Source: Clostridia bacterium
GTDB taxonomy: Bacteria > Bacillota > Clostridia > Oscillospirales > CAG-272
Assembly (NCBI GenBank): GCA_017453205.1
Contig: JAFTKO010000012.1
Location: 1-64,000, forward strand
Direction: 5' to 3'
DNA: 64,000 bases
The notes below the pieces were generated by a model. It was not told the origin of the DNA. It did no database searches and saw only the letters and a list, made by a program, of their open reading frames with translations. The translations under genes were made by a program, and so were the position numbers. Of the stretch, positions 28,782-37,677 are shown piece by piece (position 1 is the first letter of the stretch; every line of letters begins with the position of its first letter).

Positions 28782-30215
28782 TTATTTGACCTCCTTGGTT
28801 TTGCCGACGTTGATGAGAGATTCGCCGCCGAATTTTGTCACTGTCTCATAGGAAACGTTCATTTCTTTTGCCAGCATTTCTACGATGTAGGGGGAACAGA
28901 AGCCGCCTTGGCAACGTCCCATTTGCGCACGGGTACGTCGCTTGACACCGTCAAGGTCGCGGGGCTTGGGATTGGTGCGGATGGCGTTGAGGATTTCGCC
29001 CTCGGTCACGGTCTCGCAACGGCAGATGATACGGCCGTATGCGGGATCCTTTTTGATGATGGCGTTCTTTTCCTCCATGCTTGCCTCGCGGAAAGCGTGC
29101 ATTGCGACGCGGCGGGGCTGATAGGAGGCGTTCTTTTCCAACGGCATGCCCGCGTTTGCAAGCAGTTCAATGACATACTCGGCGATTGCGGGGGCAGAGG
29201 AAAGACCGGGGGATTCGATGCCCGCCACGTTGACAAAACGCTCACGCGGCAGATTGATGATAAAATCGCCCGTGCTTCCGACAGCGCGCAGACCGCAGAA
29301 AGAGGTGATGGTTTTGTTGAACATGACGCTGTCCACGTTTTCCAACGCCTCGCGCATGACATGCGCCAACCCTTCGGGCGTGGTGGAACGGTCGTCCTTG
29401 TCTTCTATGTCGACTGATGTAGGACCCGTGAGCAGGTTGCCGTCCACAGTGGGGGAGACAAGGATGCCCTTGCCCATTTTGCTCGGCGTGCGGAAGATGG
29501 TGTGAGAGACGAGCGTGCCGCATTCCTTATCCAGCAGCACGTACTCGCCGCGGCGGGGATGCACGGTAAAGGAGGTGTCACCCACCATTTTTGCAATCGC
29601 GTCGGAGTAAACACCCGCAGCGTTGATGATATATTTTGCTTGGAGGGTCTCGCCTGCGGAGACGATCTCAAAATAGTCGCCTTTGTCGCGAATGTCAGTG
29701 ACCTCAAAATCCAGCTTGAGGTCGGCGCCATTGTCCATCGCATTACCGATGGCGGCAACGGTCAACTCATAAGGGCAAACGATACTTCCCGTGGGAGCGT
29801 GGAGGGCACAGACCGCGTTTTTGGAAACATTGGGCTCAATGGCGTGCAGCTCGTCGCTGTCAAGCACCTTGAGGTTCTTGACACCGTTTGCTGTGCCGCG
29901 TTTGTAAAGCTCTTCCACGGTGGCGCGGTCCTCGTCGTTAAAGCCGATGACGAGTGAGCCGTTGTTTTTGTACTTGACTCCAAGCTCCTCGCAGACTTTT
30001 TCCATCATTTCGGAGCCGCGGACGTTGAGCTTTGCTTTGAGGCTTCCGACCTTGGCATCAAAGCCCGCGTGGACGATGGCGGAGTTTGCCGAGCTTGCGC
30101 CCATAGCCACATCGTGCTTTTTTTCGACGATGCAGAGAGCAAGGCGATATGCCGAGAGCTCGCGGGCAATCATACCGCCCACAACACCGGCACCGATGAC
30201 AACGATATCGTACAT
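28782..30215 (-). CDS. GlpA-like FAD oxidoreductase with BFD-type [2Fe-2S] domain
   Basis: A 477-residue DAO-family flavoprotein resembling the anaerobic glycerol-3-phosphate dehydrogenase large subunit. The FAD-binding GAGVVGGMIARE is at about residues 8-19. The C-terminal BFD-like [2Fe-2S] domain has ICRCETVTEGE and GRCQGGFC. It would oxidise glycerol-3-phosphate, or another alpha-hydroxy acid, with the two downstream partners. ATG at 30215 is used because AAAGGA precedes it and the promoter lies just upstream. The glycerol kinase gene is about 20 kb away. Confidence 0.87.
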   Translation of the reverse strand: MYDIVVIGAGVVGGMIARELSAYRLALCIVEKKHDVAMGASSANSAIVHAGFDAKVGSLKAKLNVRGSEMMEKVCEELGVKYKNNGSLVIGFNDEDRATVEELYKRGTANGVKNLKVLDSDELHAIEPNVSKNAVCALHAPTGSIVCPYELTVAAIGNAMDNGADLKLDFEVTDIRDKGDYFEIVSAGETLQAKYIINAAGVYSDAIAKMVGDTSFTVHPRRGEYVLLDKECGTLVSHTIFRTPSKMGKGILVSPTVDGNLLTGPTSVDIEDKDDRSTTPEGLAHVMREALENVDSVMFNKTITSFCGLRAVGSTGDFIINLPRERFVNVAGIESPGLSSAPAIAEYVIELLANAGMPLEKNASYQPRRVAMHAFREASMEEKNAIIKKDPAYGRIICRCETVTEGEILNAIRTNPKPRDLDGVKRRTRAQMGRCQGGFCSPYIVEMLAKEMNVSYETVTKFGGESLINVGKTKEVK

Positions 30216-30273
30216 TTTGTTGGATCCTTTCTTTCTTGCCTCCGTGCAAAACGGGGCGTGATTTTTCCTATTC

Positions 30274-30302
30274 ATTATAATATAACTTTGCAAAAGAGTC
30301 AA
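30274..30302 (-). promoter_or_regulatory. Promoter of the flavoprotein operon
   Basis: Minus strand -35 TTGACT (30297-30302), 17 bp spacer, -10 TATAAT (30274-30279). Confidence 0.85.
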
Positions 30303-30492
30303 GAGTGTCGCCGAAATAGGCAAAAATACACATGTGTGGCGAAAAATGCGCAAAAATGAGCAATTCAATGCGTGCGTTTTTTTTTTTTCAAAATCGCGTC
30401 AAGTCTCACTTTTCGCAAAAATAACCGAAAAATCCACATCAAATTATTTGAAATACAGTAAATTTGAAGCCGAAAAAATATAAAAGAAGGTA

Positions 30493-30521
30493 TTGAATTT
30501 TTGCTCGAATTTTGATATAAT
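30493..30521 (+). promoter_or_regulatory. Promoter of guaA
   Basis: -35 TTGAAT (30493-30498), 17 bp spacer, -10 TATAAT (30516-30521). The 70-base leader has one short hairpin (CCGCCA/TGGCGG) and no purine riboswitch core. The rest of the 376-base gap to the divergent operon has no other feature I can support. Confidence 0.78.
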
Positions 30522-30591
30522 AAAGGAGAGATTTCCGCCACCGAAAGGTCTTGGCGGTTTGATATGCAAAAAAACGGGGGATTTTTGAATT

Positions 30592-31572
30592 ATGCAAAGC
30601 AACAAACGACCTGAAACTATGGAACGCATCACCACAAGAGCCTTGGCAGATGCCTTTATCGAAGAACAGGTACGCGAGGTTCGCGCACAGGTTGGCGATA
30701 AAAAGGTATTGTTGGCGCTTTCCGGCGGAGTTGACTCCTCTGTCGTGGCGGCACTTTTGATCAAGGCGATCGGTAAGCAGCTCGTATGTGTACACGTCAA
30801 TCACGGTCTCATGCGCAAGGGCGAGAGCGAGCAGGTCATCGAGGTGTTCCGCAATCAGATGGATGCCAATTTGATTTACGTCGACGCAACCGACCGTTTT
30901 CTCGACCTGTTGGCGGGTGTTTCGGATCCCGAGACCAAGCGTAAGATCATTGGCGGCGAGTTCATCAAGGTATTTGCCGAGGAGGCGTACAAGCTGGATG
31001 GCATTTCTTTCCTGGCTCAGGGAACCATTTACCCCGATATTTTGGAGAGTGACGGTGTGAAAGCACATCACAATGTCGGCGGACTTCCCGAGGACCTCAA
31101 GTTTGAGTTGGTCGAGCCTGTAAAGCTCCTGTTCAAGGATGAGGTGCGCGAGGTCGGCAGAGCATTGGGACTTCCGTCGGGTATGGTTGACCGTCAGCCG
31201 TTCCCGGGACCCGGACTCGGTGTGCGTTGCTTAGGTGCCATTACGCGTGACCGTCTCCATGCACTGCGTGAGGCAGACGCGATTCTGCGCGAGGAATTTG
31301 ACAAGAGCGGACTTGCAAAGAAGGTATGGCAGTACTTTATCGCCGTGCCCGATCTGAAGAGCGTCGGTGTCAGAGACGGCAAGAGATATGAGGGTTGGCC
31401 CGCGATCATCCGCGCGGTCAATACCAAGGATGCTATGAGCGCAACCATTGAAGAGATCCCCTATGCGCTCCTGCACCGCATTACGGATCGTATCACCGCC
31501 GAGGTGGAGGGCATCAATCGCGTATTGATGGATTTGACGCCGAAACCCGTGGGAACCATTGAGTGGGAATAA
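30592..31572 (+). CDS. guaA: GMP synthetase subunit without glutaminase domain
   Basis: A 326-residue protein holding only the ATP-pyrophosphatase and dimerisation domains of GMP synthase, which adenylates and aminates XMP. The P-loop LSGGVDSSVVAALL lies at about residues 42-55 and the C-terminus ends in the usual KPVGTIEWE. The usual bacterial enzyme is about 510-520 residues with an N-terminal glutamine amidotransferase; here about 200 residues are missing and no such domain is encoded nearby. Archaea split the enzyme in two in this way. It would need a separate glutaminase subunit or free ammonia. Confidence 0.9.
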   Translation: MQSNKRPETMERITTRALADAFIEEQVREVRAQVGDKKVLLALSGGVDSSVVAALLIKAIGKQLVCVHVNHGLMRKGESEQVIEVFRNQMDANLIYVDATDRFLDLLAGVSDPETKRKIIGGEFIKVFAEEAYKLDGISFLAQGTIYPDILESDGVKAHHNVGGLPEDLKFELVEPVKLLFKDEVREVGRALGLPSGMVDRQPFPGPGLGVRCLGAITRDRLHALREADAILREEFDKSGLAKKVWQYFIAVPDLKSVGVRDGKRYEGWPAIIRAVNTKDAMSATIEEIPYALLHRITDRITAEVEGINRVLMDLTPKPVGTIEWE

Positions 31573-31679
31573 TGCCAAAAATGGCGAAAAGCCTTGCGGC
31601 ATAAAGGTTTTTGAATTTCAAAACGCCCTCGTGGCAATGTTTTGGCAACCTTCGAGTATGATTCATAAATAAAAAATTT

Positions 31680-31719
31680 GAGCTAACAGATTTCTTGTTG
31701 AAGTCTGTTAGCTCTTTTT
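31680..31719. terminator. Terminator between guaA and the lipoprotein gene
   Basis: GAGCTAACAGATTTC pairs with GAAGTCTGTTAGCTC with one G-T mismatch pair, then T5. Convergent genes flank it. Confidence 0.87.
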
Positions 31720-31739
31720 GCGGTATAAAATCGTTTTAT

Positions 31740-33347
31740 TTAATCTTTTGCAAGGCGGGTATAGACATATTTCGAGGTGGTGACATCTTGGTAGCTGACA
31801 AGCAGGGCATCCTCACTTTGTGCCAAGACCGTAAAGGTATCGCTTGAAGTTGTGAAGAAAAGCTCTCCGCTTAAGCTGTAATAGTCGTACTGCGCTGTAA
31901 AGGAGTATTGATAGTCGGTGTCTGCACTGTAATGTTTTACGACATAGTAATTTTGTTTGCAAGTCAACGGTGAGTAATCGGCAAACTCTCTGTCTTGCGG
32001 GAGAGTGAGCTCGGTTTCTCCGCTTTTGTTGTATTTGTAAAAGTGGAGCTTGCCGTCTATGGTTTTGGAATAGAATGCGGCGGTATCCCCTGCGGTGGAA
32101 ATGGCAGAATAGTTGCTATTGTTTAGGTCAATGACAAGCTCAAAATCGGGGTTATAAATCTTGCCGTCAAACAAATAGCCGTAGTCCTTGGTAGTGCCCA
32201 CTGCGAGAGTGGTGCGAACGAGCTCACCGTTGGTATCGAGAATGGCATAGCCGCTCTTGGTGGGGACGTAATAATATTCACTGTTCAAGGGAAGCACCAA
32301 GCCTTTTTGTCCCTCGACATAATGATCAAGCTTTGCGCCGATTTTTCCGTCATTGTCCATCAAAACATAATGGACTGTGGAGGAATCGATCACGCCGTCG
32401 ACGATCGCGTAATATGCCAGCACATTCTCTACTTCATCGGTAAAGATGTCCTCAAAATCGATCTTGCCGGGAGACTGTGTTTCCTTGTTGTATACGGTGG
32501 ATACATACACATCAAGCTTTGGCTCGGTCTCCTGTTTTTTGGCGGGATCAAAAAGAACATGATGTACGGTATATTTTTGCTCTTTCATATAATCATATTT
32601 GCTTGAGGTGGGATCGGACAAAAGTGAATACTGTACAAAAAGCTTGCCGTTGTCCAAGAGATACAGCTTATAATTTGTGCTGTGTCCGGGTGCCTCGTAA
32701 ACAGCAACGGCTTCAAATTTTTCATTGTAATAAACCGCACTTCTGCCGTTGATGGAGATCACATAATGATCCGTAAAGGTGTAGTTTGCCGAAAGATCGG
32801 TAAATGGCGGGACGGTATATTCCTTTTTCAGTTCTCCGGCCTTGATGTAGTAAAATTTCTCGTTAAATAGTACACCGTCATCGGTCACACTGAGTTCAAC
32901 CTCGCCGTCAGCTTTTGTCAAAAGCGTTCCGCTTTGGGTGTAGACCGCGGTGGTTTTGGCTTTGGTGTCGGCATCGGTTTCGATGATCTTGATATAACCG
33001 TCATACAGGACCGCGTCGTCCTCTTTGGCGATTTTATCCGCAGGGACCTTCAATACAACGCGGTCGAGCGCCACGTTGTAGAAGCAATATTCCTTGGCGG
33101 ATGGGTCCTTGTATTTCAGAAAACAATATTCGCCTTCTATGGAGTTCGCCGACTCTGGCAAGGTTACCGCAGTGCTCGAGGTGTACCCCGTTTGGAACGG
33201 CATGGATATCGAGGTTTCGTAAATTTTATCAAAGTCTTTGGCTTTTTTGCCGATGGTTCCGTCGTCATCTTTGGAGCAGGCGGTCAATGCACCGATCAAC
33301 AAGGATGCCGAAAGCAGGGATAGGATCAGTTTTTTTAAGTTTTTCAT
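31740..33347 (-). CDS. Large extracytoplasmic lipoprotein of unknown function
   Basis: A 535-residue protein with a lipoprotein signal peptide and lipobox LTAC (lipidated Cys at residue 24). The mature part is rich in Tyr, Asp, Lys and beta-strand-like repeats such as DGKLHFYKYN and NGKLFVQYSL, which suggests a beta-propeller or similar repeated sheet. I do not recognise a named family. AAGGAG precedes the ATG. It is monocistronic and anchored on the outer face of the membrane. Confidence 0.8.
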   Translation of the reverse strand: MKNLKKLILSLLSASLLIGALTACSKDDDGTIGKKAKDFDKIYETSISMPFQTGYTSSTAVTLPESANSIEGEYCFLKYKDPSAKEYCFYNVALDRVVLKVPADKIAKEDDAVLYDGYIKIIETDADTKAKTTAVYTQSGTLLTKADGEVELSVTDDGVLFNEKFYYIKAGELKKEYTVPPFTDLSANYTFTDHYVISINGRSAVYYNEKFEAVAVYEAPGHSTNYKLYLLDNGKLFVQYSLLSDPTSSKYDYMKEQKYTVHHVLFDPAKKQETEPKLDVYVSTVYNKETQSPGKIDFEDIFTDEVENVLAYYAIVDGVIDSSTVHYVLMDNDGKIGAKLDHYVEGQKGLVLPLNSEYYYVPTKSGYAILDTNGELVRTTLAVGTTKDYGYLFDGKIYNPDFELVIDLNNSNYSAISTAGDTAAFYSKTIDGKLHFYKYNKSGETELTLPQDREFADYSPLTCKQNYYVVKHYSADTDYQYSFTAQYDYYSLSGELFFTTSSDTFTVLAQSEDALLVSYQDVTTSKYVYTRLAKD

Positions 33348-33368
33348 GGTGTCTTCTCCTTTTTATAA

Positions 33369-33397
33369 AGTATATCATATTTTCTGATTTTTTGCAA
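33369..33397 (-). promoter_or_regulatory. Promoter of the lipoprotein gene
   Basis: Minus strand -35 TTGCAA (33392-33397), 17 bp spacer, -10 TATACT (33369-33374). Confidence 0.72.
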
Positions 33398-33591
33398 TAA
33401 GAATTTATTCCGATTTTTTCACTTCATTTATCCTTTTGCTATCTGTGAGCGCCCCGACTGCGTGGGCGTTTCGCTCCATAGCATGGATGTTTTCAGAAAG
33501 GATTGAAAAAGCGGTTTGCCATCTAAAAAAACAACAAAAAAGAAGTCAAAAAATTGTCGAAAAACACGGGGGAAATTTTTGCGATTTTCTA

Positions 33592-33620
33592 TTGACAAAA
33601 CGCGGGATAAAGAGTATAAT
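33592..33620 (+). promoter_or_regulatory. Promoter of the MATE gene
   Basis: Perfect -35 TTGACA (33592-33597), 17 bp spacer, perfect -10 TATAAT (33615-33620). The 330-base gap upstream also holds a GAGCG...CGCTC hairpin near 33448-33477, otherwise nothing. Confidence 0.88.
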
Positions 33621-33677
33621 ATTCCAAACTTGAACTTGTTTCGGTTCGGTTGATTTTATCCTACGGAGGAATGCGAC

Positions 33678-35063
33678 ATGACCAATGATCTTACCAAGGG
33701 CTCCCCCATCAAACAGATCTTTTTGTTTTCCATCCCGTATCTCATCGGCAATCTCTTTCAGCAGTTTTATAACATCGCCGACATGGTCATCGTCGGGCGC
33801 ACGCTTGACGCGCTTGCTTATACCGCCGTGGGTGCTACGAGCAGTCTTGTTTGGTTTGCAAGCGGCGCCATCCAATCGCTGACCTTAGGTTTTTCTGCAT
33901 TGACCGCGCGTTATTTCGGCGCCAATGACGAGGAGGGGATTAAGCGGAGCTTTGCGGCAAGCATCAAGCTTTCGGCAATCATTTCGGTTCTGCTTGCGGT
34001 GGTTTGTACGTTGTTTGCGCGTCCGATCCTCGAGCTTTTGCGCACGCCCGATGATATCATCGACCGTTCTTATGCTTACATCGTGTGGATCTTTGCGGGC
34101 TTGGTTGCCACGGCGCTGTTCAATCTGCTTTCCAATATGATCCGCGCGCTCGGTGACTCCAAAACGCCGCTGTGTTTTTTGATCATTGCGTGTCTGATTA
34201 ACATTGTACTTGACGTCGTGTTCATCGCGTTTTTTGGAATGGATACCGATGGAGCGGGACTGGCCACCGTGTTGGCACAATTGATCTCGGGTGTCTTTTG
34301 CATCGGTTACATCAAAAAAAGACAGCCGCTCCTGCATTTTTCGGAACGGCATTTTAAAAATGACCGCACGCTGGACATACAGCTTTTAAAAGTGGGGATG
34401 CCCATGGCGTTTTTGAACATGGTGCTCTCGATCGGCGGTATCGTCATGCAGTTTGTGACCAACGGGCTGGGGACGCTTTATGTTTCGGCGCAGACCACGG
34501 GCGCTAAGATCGTCAATTTTGTGACACAGCCGTTGCTTTCTTTCAGTTCGGCTCTTTCGGTGTTTACGGCACAAAACTACGGCGCCAAAAAATATCTGCG
34601 TTTGGTGGATGGCGGCAAAAAGACGCTTTATCTCGGCTTTGCGTGGAGCACCATTGCCTCGGTCATCATGCTTTTGTGCGGTCGCTTTTTGGTCGTGTTA
34701 TTGGCGGGTGAGGTTGCGGAGACAGTAGTAGACAACGCCCAACTGTATATTGTCATCAGTACACTTTGTTCCTTTTTTTTGACACCGCTTGTTGTGTGGA
34801 AGGCAGTCCTGCAATCGATCGGACGTTCGACCTCGGCAATGATCTCGGGCTTTACCGAAATTGCCGCACGCGCCGGGCTTTCGCTTGGGGTGATTGCATT
34901 GATGAGCGCCGGTTTGGTGAGCGAGGGCCTCGGATTTGTTTTTATTTGCTTTTGCGATCCCTTCGCTTGGCTGATCGGTATGCTGACAGTGCTTTTTGAG
35001 TACACCGCAACGGTCAAGGAGTTCAAACGTCATGCAAGGGCGACGGGGGAAAGCTTGGGGTAA
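33678..35063 (+). CDS. MATE-family efflux transporter
   Basis: A 461-residue membrane protein with about 12 helices in two similar halves. The family start (GSPIKQIFLFSIPYLIGNLF then QQFYNIADMVIVGR) and the mid-protein NMVLSIGGIVMQ are typical of the NorM/DinF-like clostridial group. It exports cationic drugs or metabolites using a Na+ or H+ gradient. An ACGGAGGA site precedes the ATG. No linked regulator is seen. Confidence 0.92.
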   Translation: MTNDLTKGSPIKQIFLFSIPYLIGNLFQQFYNIADMVIVGRTLDALAYTAVGATSSLVWFASGAIQSLTLGFSALTARYFGANDEEGIKRSFAASIKLSAIISVLLAVVCTLFARPILELLRTPDDIIDRSYAYIVWIFAGLVATALFNLLSNMIRALGDSKTPLCFLIIACLINIVLDVVFIAFFGMDTDGAGLATVLAQLISGVFCIGYIKKRQPLLHFSERHFKNDRTLDIQLLKVGMPMAFLNMVLSIGGIVMQFVTNGLGTLYVSAQTTGAKIVNFVTQPLLSFSSALSVFTAQNYGAKKYLRLVDGGKKTLYLGFAWSTIASVIMLLCGRFLVVLLAGEVAETVVDNAQLYIVISTLCSFFLTPLVVWKAVLQSIGRSTSAMISGFTEIAARAGLSLGVIALMSAGLVSEGLGFVFICFCDPFAWLIGMLTVLFEYTATVKEFKRHARATGESLG

Positions 35064-35187
35064 TTTTTGTACCAAATTGCTCGGAAGGAAATACGCATTG
35101 GAATTGTCAAGATATGTACAGTCGAAAAATCCCCCCACAAAAATTCTAATAAATATAAAATCGTACTTATCAAAGGAGTTTGGAAGA

Positions 35188-35772
35188 ATGCAAAAATTTA
35201 AAATTGAACAAAGCGGAACCACATTCGCTATCGCAAATTTCCCGTGGGCAAAGGACTATCCCGCAACGCCGCATACCGAGGTCACGGTCTCTTATGATGA
35301 CGCGGGCTTTCGATTCCGTTTTGTATCTTATGAGACGCATTTGCGCGCCGTGGAAACCGCGCACAATACGGCAGTGCACAAGGATAGCTGTATGGAGGTC
35401 TTTATGCAGTTCACCCCCGCGACCGACGAGCGCTACATCAATATCGAGATCAATCCAAACGGCGCGGCGTACAGCGCGGTTTCTTATTGCCGCGAGCGTT
35501 CGCAACAGATCAATCCCGCCGACATCGACACACTCGGGATCAAGACCTCTGTTTACGACGACCGTTGGGAGATCGTTCTGACCGTTTCCAAGGAATATAT
35601 CCAAAAGCAGATCCCGTCCTATCGGCACGGAAAGGGCAGTATCCTGCGCGGGAATTTTTACAAATGCGGGGATGAGACCGATCATCCGCATTTTGGGTGC
35701 TTTCACAATATTGTTTGGGAGCAGCCCGATTTTCACCGTCCCGAATTTTTTGCCGAATTTGAGCTGATATGA
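35188..35772 (+). CDS. CBM9-like carbohydrate-binding domain protein
   Basis: A 194-residue protein that is almost entirely a family 9-like carbohydrate-binding module: FRFRFVSYETHLRA, then DSCMEVFMQF, then YINIEINPNGA and a final PDFHRPEFFAEFEL. There is no signal peptide, so it is probably cytoplasmic, as in many short clostridial members; the ligand is unknown. AAGGAG at 35173-35178 sets the start at 35188. It follows the MATE gene by 124 bases with no clear terminator between them. Confidence 0.85.
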   Translation: MQKFKIEQSGTTFAIANFPWAKDYPATPHTEVTVSYDDAGFRFRFVSYETHLRAVETAHNTAVHKDSCMEVFMQFTPATDERYINIEINPNGAAYSAVSYCRERSQQINPADIDTLGIKTSVYDDRWEIVLTVSKEYIQKQIPSYRHGKGSILRGNFYKCGDETDHPHFGCFHNIVWEQPDFHRPEFFAEFELI

Positions 35773-35835
35773 AAAAATAAAATTCGACATTTCGCTAAAA
35801 TTTTGCTTTCTTTTTCATTCTGCTTCAATTTTTTC

Positions 35836-35864
35836 TTGACAATTGGCAAAAAAGAGTTTATAAT
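35836..35864 (+). promoter_or_regulatory. Promoter of the F420 ligase-like gene
   Basis: Perfect -35 TTGACA (35836-35841), 17 bp spacer, perfect -10 TATAAT (35859-35864). The leader is about 107 bases. Confidence 0.9.
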
Positions 35865-35971
35865 AGTAGAGTGAAAACCAAATCATTCATTTTTGAAGGG
35901 CGGAGCCGTTTTCCCGATGTGCAAACATTTGCTTTTTGGTGGCGTCCGCAAAAGAAAGGGTTTTGAAAACA

Positions 35972-37174
35972 ATGGCTATGAAAGAACGTAGAGTCGGTAC
36001 CGTTTCCAGAGGTATCCGTTGCCCCATTATCCGTGAGGGAGACGATCTCGCTGCGATCGTAACCGACAGTGTATTGGAAGCCGCGGCTTGCGAAGGTTTT
36101 GAAATTCGCGACCGTGATGTGATCTCGGTAACCGAGTCGATCGTGGCTCGCGCACAGGGCAACTACGCGTCTGTTGAGGACATTGCCACAGACGTCCGTG
36201 CAAAGCTTGGCGGAGGAACTGTCGGTGTTTTGTTCCCGATCCTGTCGCGCAACCGTTTTGCCATCTGCCTGCGTGGTATCGCCATGGGCGCCAAGAAAAT
36301 CGTTCTCATGTTGAGCTATCCCTCGGACGAGGTCGGAAACTCGCTGATCACCATGGATCAGATCGATGAGGCGGGCATCAATCCTTACAGCGATGTGCTG
36401 ACGCTGGAGCGTTACCGCGAACTGTTCGGGGCGGAGACCAAGCTGGAGTTCACAGGGGTGGATTATATCAACTACTACGCCGATCTCATCCGTTCCTGCG
36501 GTACCGAGGTCGAGGTTATTTTTGCAAACCAAGCAAAAGCCATTTTGGATTATACCGATTGTGTTTTGACTTGTGACATTCACACCCGTGCACGCACCAA
36601 GCGCATCCTCAAAGCAGCAGGTGCAAAGGTCGTTTGCGGCTTGGACGATATTATGACCGCACCCGTCAACGGTAGCGGTTGCAATGAAAAGTACGGTCTG
36701 CTCGGCTCCAACAAATCCACCGAGAATACGGTCAAGCTCTTCCCGCGTGACTGTCAAGATCTGGTGCTCGACATTCAAGCGCGCATTCTCAAGGCGACCG
36801 GCAAGCATGTTGAGGTCATGGTCTACGGTGATGGCGCGTTCAAGGATCCCAAGGGCAAGATTTGGGAGCTTGCCGATCCGGTCGTATCTCCCGCATTTAC
36901 CGACGGTCTTGTGGGTACGCCCAACGAGCTCAAGCTCAAGTACCTTGCCGACAATGATTACAAGGATCTTTCGGGAGAAGCGCTCAAGGCGGCCATTTCC
37001 GAAAGCATCCGTGCCAAGAGCGGCTCGCTTGTAGGCAACATGGCGGCACAGGGAACCACCCCCCGTCAGCTCACCGACTTGATTGGTTCGCTCTGCGACT
37101 TGACCAGCGGTTCCGGCGACAAGGGTACCCCCGTGGTGTTTATCCAGGGTTACTTTGATAACTACACAAACTAA
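35972..37174 (+). CDS. Coenzyme F420-0:L-glutamate ligase (CofE)-like protein
   Basis: A 400-residue protein with the CofE/F420 ligase fold: RGIRCPIIREGDDL at the start, DVISVTESIVARAQG, and a GAKKIVLMLSYPSDE segment. In methanogens and actinobacteria this enzyme adds glutamate to F420-0. Similar proteins are widespread in Clostridia that do not make F420, where the substrate is unknown; a gamma-glutamyl or folate-type ligase is possible. No other F420 gene is in the window. Start at 35972 is set by AGAAAGGG upstream; an in-frame start 36 bases earlier has no site. Confidence 0.85.
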   Translation: MAMKERRVGTVSRGIRCPIIREGDDLAAIVTDSVLEAAACEGFEIRDRDVISVTESIVARAQGNYASVEDIATDVRAKLGGGTVGVLFPILSRNRFAICLRGIAMGAKKIVLMLSYPSDEVGNSLITMDQIDEAGINPYSDVLTLERYRELFGAETKLEFTGVDYINYYADLIRSCGTEVEVIFANQAKAILDYTDCVLTCDIHTRARTKRILKAAGAKVVCGLDDIMTAPVNGSGCNEKYGLLGSNKSTENTVKLFPRDCQDLVLDIQARILKATGKHVEVMVYGDGAFKDPKGKIWELADPVVSPAFTDGLVGTPNELKLKYLADNDYKDLSGEALKAAISESIRAKSGSLVGNMAAQGTTPRQLTDLIGSLCDLTSGSGDKGTPVVFIQGYFDNYTN

Positions 37175-37184
37175 AAGATTATCA

Positions 37185-37212
37185 AAAAAGACTGCGTTGT
37201 GCAGTCTTTTTT
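37185..37212. terminator. Terminator after the F420 ligase-like gene
   Basis: AAAAGACTGC pairs with GCAGTCTTTT across a 5-base loop; T/A tracts on both strands serve the convergent genes. Confidence 0.87.
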
Positions 37213-37222
37213 GTGTTTGCAG

Positions 37223-37513
37223 TCAATGTTTCTTTTCCAAACAATCCACCAGCTTTAATACCAGTTCTTTTTCGTCATTAGTTAGGGCTGTGATGTCTAC
37301 CATGGTTTTATCGGAGACAGAGATCAGATAATCGACATCCACGTGAAAAATTTGTGACATTTCGATGATATTGGAAAGGGAAGGAGAGGAAAGCGACATT
37401 TCCCAAGAGTTAACGGCGCTCCTTGAAATACCCAGTTTTTTGGCAAGATCGGTTTGTGTCATTCCCAATTTATCGCGGAGATAGCGAATCCTGTCTGCAA
37501 TATGCAAAATCAT
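37223..37513 (-). CDS. XRE-family DNA-binding regulator
   Basis: A 96-residue protein with a classic helix-turn-helix (IRYLRDKLGMTQTDLAKKLG, then ISRSAVNSWE, residues about 8-42) and a short C-terminal extension typical of clostridial SinR-like regulators. It is divergent from the membrane protein at 37678, and the shared spacer holds an imperfect palindrome (TTATCAACA ... TGTTTGATAA, about 37556-37591), so it probably controls that pair. Confidence 0.9.
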   Translation of the reverse strand: MILHIADRIRYLRDKLGMTQTDLAKKLGISRSAVNSWEMSLSSPSLSNIIEMSQIFHVDVDYLISVSDKTMVDITALTNDEKELVLKLVDCLEKKH

Positions 37514-37598
37514 TTTATATCATACCTCTTTTTTTATTTCTACTATCATTATAGCTTATCAACAATGATTTATAATTATCTTGTTTGATAAATAACAC

Positions 37599-37627
37599 TT
37601 GACAAAAGAGCGAAAAAAATGTATAAT
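37599..37627 (+). promoter_or_regulatory. Promoter of the SHOCT membrane protein gene
   Basis: Perfect -35 TTGACA (37599-37604), 17 bp spacer, perfect -10 TATAAT (37622-37627). A likely operator palindrome lies just upstream. Confidence 0.88.
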
Positions 37628-37677
37628 AGAAATCGGCAAGGGAATTTTGTGTCGTTTTATCGAAGAAAGGGAAAAAG

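Noticed and set aside
30522-30591. Possible purine riboswitch before guaA
   Set aside because: Only one short hairpin is visible, with no conserved purine-riboswitch core.
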